Assembly: GCF_019711195.1 (NCBI RefSeq)
Contig: NZ_CP081299.1
Coordinates: forward strand, 4,622,501 to 4,686,500
Length of the DNA: 64,000 nt
Source of the DNA: Dyadobacter sp. NIV53
GTDB taxonomy: Bacteria; Bacteroidota; Bacteroidia; Cytophagales; Spirosomataceae
Reading direction: 5' to 3'
The position numbers and the translations under genes are program-made. Numbering within the stretch: the stretch's first letter is position 1; the number at the start of each line of letters is the position of its first letter. A model generated the notes under the pieces. That model saw only the letters and a list, made by a program, of their open reading frames with translations. It was not told the DNA's origin and did not search any database. Below are positions 61,127 to 64,000 of this stretch, piece after piece.

Positions 61127-64000
61127 TTATCTCTTATCAACAACTTTCACGCGGACACCTTCGCTGTGTGCAGTAAATTCAGGCGCATACATACACTGAA
61201 TGCTTGTAATCCCGTTCCCGAAATCTCCGTCGTGGGTTACAAACATGGCATATTCAAATACGTAGGTTCCTTTGTTCAAACGGCTGAAAAAGAAATTGTT
61301 ACTGGCATCTTTTGTAGTTTCGTAGTAACCCAGTCCACCCTGCCATTTGTATTCGCTGAGCACATTTACAGGTTCCAGAGCGGAAGCACGCAAATCTTTC
61401 ATGTGTACATATTCCATATCCCTGTCAGCACGGAGTTCTATCCTGACTTTAATTTTATCTCCAATTTTTAAAACATCTCCTTCATTTACCTGAGTAAGCG
61501 CAGGTCCGTTGTCTGTATTCTTTTCTACGAACAGCTTTTTTGAAAGTTTCAAAGGCGTTTCAGCAAAAGTGATTTTATCCATGTCTTCAAAATATTGCCA
61601 GTAAACTGCACCCCAGCCAGGCAAACCGGATGGAGCGCTGCTTGTTACATCCACTTTGATATTTCCCATTTCCGGATTTATTTTGTCCCCTTCAATGGTT
61701 TTTTTGAAATAACCTGTTCCTGCTTCTTGTTTCTGTTCTGTTGATTTCAGGCTTTTCTCGCCCAAACTAATTGTTGTGACTGTTTCTTCTGAAAGCCATT
61801 CGGTACCCTGTAAAAGTAAGGCATAACAGGCTTCGGCGGTAGCTTTCGTACTTTCCCAGCTGTTGGTCTGCTTGTTTTTTAATAGCCAGGTTTTCATGTC
61901 ATCCACCGTTTTGGCATCATTTTCAATTTCCTGAAAAGCTTCAATCAGCAACGCCTGTCTTTCAATCGGTGCTTCATGCCACCACCAGCCGCGTTGGGCA
62001 TTTTTCCAGTACATACCCGTTTCTTCATTATTGACAGCTGTTTCTCTGAGCGATTTCAGGATAGCTTCTGGTACATTTTTATCATGAGTCCGATGAAGGG
62101 CCAGTGCCGTAAGTCCCTGTAAATATTTGGATTGCGAAACCCATGTCAGTTGGGCACGCTCCCTGAAATATTGATAAGCTTTTTGAGATGCATCGGGTAT
62201 TCTTTGTTCAGGGAAAAAACTTCTCATGTATAAATACTGAATTATAATGGCGTCAGGGGTATAATTTTTCGAGACAGCTTTACCTTTTAAGAGCAAGTCA
62301 TAATCTTCTTTTATTCTTTTGTCGAGATAAGGAATTGCCGTTTGCAGAATAGTATTGATCTTATCTTCCTGGCCGTTTTGCAACGCATTTATTTTTTTCA
62401 GATGCCCAATTCCGGTTACAATGTATTGTGTCATATACCGGTCATCCGGTCCGCCTTTAAACCAAACAAAACCGCCATTTGCACTTTGCATTTGTTTGAG
62501 TTTGTCAAAACTTGCATTTAATTCATTTCCCATACGAACCAGGTCGAAAAGCAAAGCTATGTTCTTTTTTTGCTGTGTTTCTGTTTTTGCAGCCAACACC
62601 CATGGCGTTTCTTCCAGCAACACCGATTTCAATTCCTGATTTTTTTGCAGGTTGCTTAGTAACGCTGTCGTATCTTCTGTCCGCCAGGTTTCAAAAACTT
62701 TGGCAATACGAGTCGAACGGTTACTTATATATGTGGCGATAGAATTGGCATAATAACGGTTCCAGGTTTGCTCCGCACAATCATATGGATATTCCATTAA
62801 ATAAGGTAAAGCCTGCACGGCAAACCAGGCAGGATTACTCGTATACTCAACAGTTAGCGATTGACTGCTAAGCGTTTTTGAATTGCCCGAACTCACCAGT
62901 TTTTCAAACCTGAAGTTTTTACTTCCATTGCCGCGCATAGCCAATGGCAACGCTTCTGTTACTAAAATTCTGTTGCTAAGCACGGGCAAAATATTTTCTT
63001 CGCCATCCGACATGGTTCCGGATTTGGCAATAATCCGCCAGGTTAGCATTTTACTGAATTGAACCGGAACCTGAACCGGGAACTGAACAGATTTGCTCTC
63101 TTTTGCTTTTAAACTAAATGTTTGATTAGGAGTTACATTTTTAAAAATAACATCAACCGGTTCGTTGGTTTCCGTATCAAATAATTGAAACGTAACTGTT
63201 CCATTCAAATCTCTATCTGTGAGATTCACCACTTTCGCACTGAAGTACATTACATCTCCTTCGCGTAAAAAACGAGGTGGATTGGGTTGTACCATCAGAT
63301 CCTTTTGGGTAACAATTTCCTTACTGCTGTAACCAAATGCCAAATCTTTAGTATGCGCCAATGCCTGAAATTTCCAGCGTGTTAAAGCTTCTGGCATGGT
63401 GAATGAAAATTCTATTTCTCCTTTTTCATTGGTATGTAAATCGGGAATAAAGAATGCAGTTTCGTTGAAGTTTTTCCGAACGGGAATTTCCGCTTTCTTT
63501 GAGTAACTTTTTTCTTCTTGTGCAACAGATAAAGACTGTGTTGGAACTAGCATATACTCCGGGGCAGTATTATCAAAAGCTTCTTCATCTTTCTTTTGCT
63601 CTCCATAACCAACTACGACAACTTCACTTAAAGCATTCTTATTTTGTTCAAGCATCATTGGGGAAGAAACAGCCATGCTTTTAGCCATTACTCCATTGAC
63701 ACGGCCACTTAGGTGAATAGTTATTCCATGTCTGTCATTAATTCCCACTAGTTCATCATAACTCTTTTCAAATGACTTGAAATCTACAATTTGGGTGTAA
63801 CTAACGAGTGCCCGATAAAAAGCAAAGTTTTGGTAAAAATTCCAATTCTGCAATCCGGTTTGCGGCGACCAGATATTCGGTTCTGTCCATTGATGTTTGT
63901 AAAACTGATCCAGGGAAGCATCATACATACTTGCAAGCATTTCTGCGGTTACTTTTTCCTTTTTATAACCGGTAATTTTTACCTTCCATTTCTCCTGGCT
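61127..64000 (-). CDS. Alpha-2-macroglobulin family protein, 5' end beyond the window
   Basis: The open frame continues to the right edge (visible 957 residues, C-terminal part; upstream codons read QEKWKVKITGYKKEKVTAE). The A2M core (NETAFFIPDLHTNEKGEIEFSFTMPEALTRWKFQALAHT region) and the thioester-like motif YPYDCAEQ are present; the bundle of helical repeats (W-rich, LQNGQEDKI... and WWWHEAPIERQALLIEAF) is the complement-like TED domain. Such proteins trap proteases in the periplasm or on the cell surface. An unusual LSEVVVVGYGEQ, as in SusC TonB-box regions, lies upstream of the A2M domain. Confidence 0.85.
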   Translation of the reverse strand, partial: SQEKWKVKITGYKKEKVTAEMLASMYDASLDQFYKHQWTEPNIWSPQTGLQNWNFYQNFAFYRALVSYTQIVDFKSFEKSYDELVGINDRHGITIHLSGRVNGVMAKSMAVSSPMMLEQNKNALSEVVVVGYGEQKKDEEAFDNTAPEYMLVPTQSLSVAQEEKSYSKKAEIPVRKNFNETAFFIPDLHTNEKGEIEFSFTMPEALTRWKFQALAHTKDLAFGYSSKEIVTQKDLMVQPNPPRFLREGDVMYFSAKVVNLTDRDLNGTVTFQLFDTETNEPVDVIFKNVTPNQTFSLKAKESKSVQFPVQVPVQFSKMLTWRIIAKSGTMSDGEENILPVLSNRILVTEALPLAMRGNGSKNFRFEKLVSSGNSKTLSSQSLTVEYTSNPAWFAVQALPYLMEYPYDCAEQTWNRYYANSIATYISNRSTRIAKVFETWRTEDTTALLSNLQKNQELKSVLLEETPWVLAAKTETQQKKNIALLFDLVRMGNELNASFDKLKQMQSANGGFVWFKGGPDDRYMTQYIVTGIGHLKKINALQNGQEDKINTILQTAIPYLDKRIKEDYDLLLKGKAVSKNYTPDAIIIQYLYMRSFFPEQRIPDASQKAYQYFRERAQLTWVSQSKYLQGLTALALHRTHDKNVPEAILKSLRETAVNNEETGMYWKNAQRGWWWHEAPIERQALLIEAFQEIENDAKTVDDMKTWLLKNKQTNSWESTKATAEACYALLLQGTEWLSEETVTTISLGEKSLKSTEQKQEAGTGYFKKTIEGDKINPEMGNIKVDVTSSAPSGLPGWGAVYWQYFEDMDKITFAETPLKLSKKLFVEKNTDNGPALTQVNEGDVLKIGDKIKVRIELRADRDMEYVHMKDLRASALEPVNVLSEYKWQGGLGYYETTKDASNNFFFSRLNKGTYVFEYAMFVTHDGDFGNGITSIQCMYAPEFTAHSEGVRVKVVDKR

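Overview
The window is chromosomal DNA from a member of the Bacteroidota, most likely a Cytophagales/Spirosomataceae bacterium of the Dyadobacter kind. The lineage call is inference. It rests on a SusC/SusD pair with a Bacteroidota-type lipoprotein export signal, a short THX ribosomal protein, a bacterial histone H1-like protein, a serine palmitoyltransferase-like enzyme (sphingolipid makers), DUF4286 and PorT-type proteins, and genes that mostly lack Shine-Dalgarno sites.

Layout. (1) 1-1030: the end of an rRNA operon. One intact 5S gene is preceded by three head-to-tail truncated 5S-derived repeats and followed by a decayed, GC-rich 5S copy with insertions. (2) 1194-10082: housekeeping genes: a methyltransferase, ribosomal protein THX (too short for normal ORF calling), IspD, QueA, AccC, the SPT-like enzyme, histone H1-like, MaoC, HPF, DUF4286 and a small membrane protein. 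(3) 10158-15807: CysM, a frameshifted secreted lipase-like gene, an alpha/beta hydrolase, FadD and a frameshifted GNAT gene. (4) 15853-19227: three adjacent genes of unknown function, two of them coiled-coil/multi-TM proteins of matching architecture. (5) 19435-23833: exported redox and stress genes: a nuclease, cytochrome c plus sulfite-oxidase-type molybdoenzyme, and two ferritin-like proteins, with a palindromic tandem repeat array. (6) 24630-28962: a PepSY-like secreted protein, an NtrC-type regulator and a hybrid histidine kinase whose 3' ends overlap. (7) 29086-39410: carbohydrate genes (MGH1-like glycosidase, cytochrome c/beta-propeller protein, two DUF1080 proteins) interrupted by an AT-rich island (about 30.85-34.2 kb) with an overlapping two-gene cassette of unknown function. 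(8) 39675-48693: a LEA-like protein, an alpha-glucan phosphorylase homologue lacking the PLP lysine, an SDR, envelope proteins, a cyclophilin and a BamA-like protein. (9) 49057-54370: a SusCD uptake locus. (10) 54541-57657: a secreted protein, an unknown protein and two paralogous LuxR-type regulators with degenerate receiver domains. (11) 58543-64000: a decayed GNAT gene, a DegT aminotransferase, DUF1569, and an alpha-2-macroglobulin running off the right edge.

No prophage, insertion sequence, CRISPR array or tRNA was recognised. The best candidates for something undescribed are the two-gene AT-rich cassette (31206-32787), the three-gene coiled-coil membrane module (15853-19227) and the 5S-derived repeats. 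At least four genes carry small indels (two in or beside poly-A runs), so the possibility of sequence errors should be kept in mind. All family assignments come from reading motifs by eye; no database search was run.
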